From Desulfobacteraceae bacterium (GTDB taxonomy: Bacteria; Desulfobacterota; Desulfobacteria; Desulfobacterales; UBA11574), in NCBI GenBank assembly GCA_013203195.1, contig JABMQM010000058.1, positions 1-7,066 on the forward strand: a DNA stretch of 7,066 nucleotides, read 5' to 3'. Below the pieces are notes generated by a model. It saw nothing but the letters and a program-made list of their open reading frames with translations, was not told where the DNA came from and searched no databases. A program made the position numbers and the translations under genes. Below, in pieces: positions 6,804-7,066 of the stretch; within the stretch, counting starts at the first letter, position 1, and every line of letters starts with the position of its first letter.

Positions 6804-6848
6804 TCAGTGATCAGTAATCAGTTTTTCTTACTGATCACTTCTCACTGA
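6804..6848. repeat. Compact inverted-repeat cluster (cagtgatcagtaatcagt type)
   Basis: agtgatcagtaa (6806-6817) pairs exactly with ttactgatcact (6828-6839) as a 12-bp stem with a 10-nt loop that contains a T5 run. A shorter pair, tcagtga (6804-6810) and tcactga (6842-6848), overlaps it as an alternative stem. The motif is built from repeats of a tcagt unit and is typical of spacer repeats. It directly abuts the large inverted repeat that starts at 6849. It does not end in a T tract in either direction that would make it a clear terminator. Confidence 0.6.
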
Positions 6849-7066
6849 TGGCTGAATTACGGAGGTCCTGTTGTTTTCTTGAAGGGCGATATGCCGATCG
6901 GCTACGAAAACGCTGCCCGTGGCCCGATATTTGGGATGGTGTGATGCTTTGATGAATCATGAGAAGCCGTGTAAGCCATCCCAAATATCGGGCCACGGGC
7001 AGCGGTTTCGTAGCCGATCGGCATATCGCCCTTCAAGAAAACAACAGGACCTCCGTAATTCAGCCA
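6849..7066. repeat. Long inverted repeat: two 91-nt arms, one mismatch, 36-nt spacer
   Basis: The left arm 6849-6939 and the right arm 6976-7066 are reverse complements over 91 nt with a single mismatch (A at 6910 is opposite G at 7005, where T would be needed). The spacer 6940-6975 is not self-complementary. Each arm also contains the palindrome gccgatcggc (6893-6902 and 7013-7022). The right arm matches to the last base of the window, so its true outer end is unseen. The arms are more GC-rich than the adjacent spacer. No transposase is present. Candidates are a fold-back/MITE-like dispersed element, a large cruciform or RNA hairpin, or a contig-end fold-back artefact. A short ORF reading is possible in each arm (6848-6952 plus; 6957 to beyond 7066 minus) and is discussed as a finding rather than called as a gene. 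Confidence 0.9.

Noticed and set aside
6951..6975. Group II intron-like string (gagaagccgtgt) in the spacer
   Set aside because: It faintly resembles intron domain IV/V flanks, but no domain V hairpin, reverse transcriptase or intron boundary is present.
6849..7066. Long inverted repeat as an intrinsic terminator
   Set aside because: The stem is 91 bp with no adjacent T run. This does not look like a terminator, and no gene ends next to it.
6804..7066. CRISPR array
   Set aside because: The repeats are inverted, not regularly spaced direct repeats, and no cas gene is present.

Overview
The window looks like a mid-GC Gram-negative chromosome fragment. Gene content points to the Desulfobacterota (Desulfobacterales-like): a QueH-type epoxyqueuosine reductase, a GAF-headed PilB/GspE ATPase, a polytopic M48-TPR protease, and AT-rich intergenic spacers full of short inverted repeats. 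This placement is inferred from gene content and style; no rRNA or phylogenetic marker is present to confirm it.

Layout: (1) 1-152 is a gene-free leader with a possible remnant of a dispersed intergenic repeat. (2) 153-2012 holds a compact plus-strand housekeeping group: maf (dTTP/UTP pyrophosphatase type), yggS (PLP-binding homeostasis protein, TTG start) and queH (queuosine synthesis), with a 31-nt gap then a 4-nt ATGA overlap. (3) 2013-2231 is a repeat-rich spacer with nested inverted repeats, including a 14-bp pair bracketed by an 11-bp direct repeat. (4) 2232-4073 encodes a 613-residue membrane M48 metalloprotease with a C-terminal TPR domain. (5) 4075-6384, minus strand, encodes a 769-residue GAF + MshEN/T2SSE_N-like + secretion ATPase protein; its stop codon is one base from that of the protease gene, tail to tail. 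(6) 6467-6733, minus strand, encodes a small two-helix membrane protein with a near-consensus sigma-70 promoter and almost no leader; it lies just upstream of the ATPase gene in the same direction. (7) 6734-7066 contains no conventional gene. It holds the small gene's promoter, a 12-bp hairpin cluster and a large inverted repeat (two 91-nt arms, one mismatch, 36-nt spacer) that runs to the last base of the window.

The first three genes are housekeeping (nucleotide-pool or septation control, PLP homeostasis, tRNA modification) and are probably co-transcribed. The protease and the ATPase are separate, convergent units with no evident functional link. No complete new multi-gene system is visible. 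The least explained feature is the terminal long inverted repeat, whose two arms can each be read as nearly the same ~35-codon peptide in convergent orientation; a fold-back/MITE-like dispersed repeat or a contig-end artefact are the main explanations.
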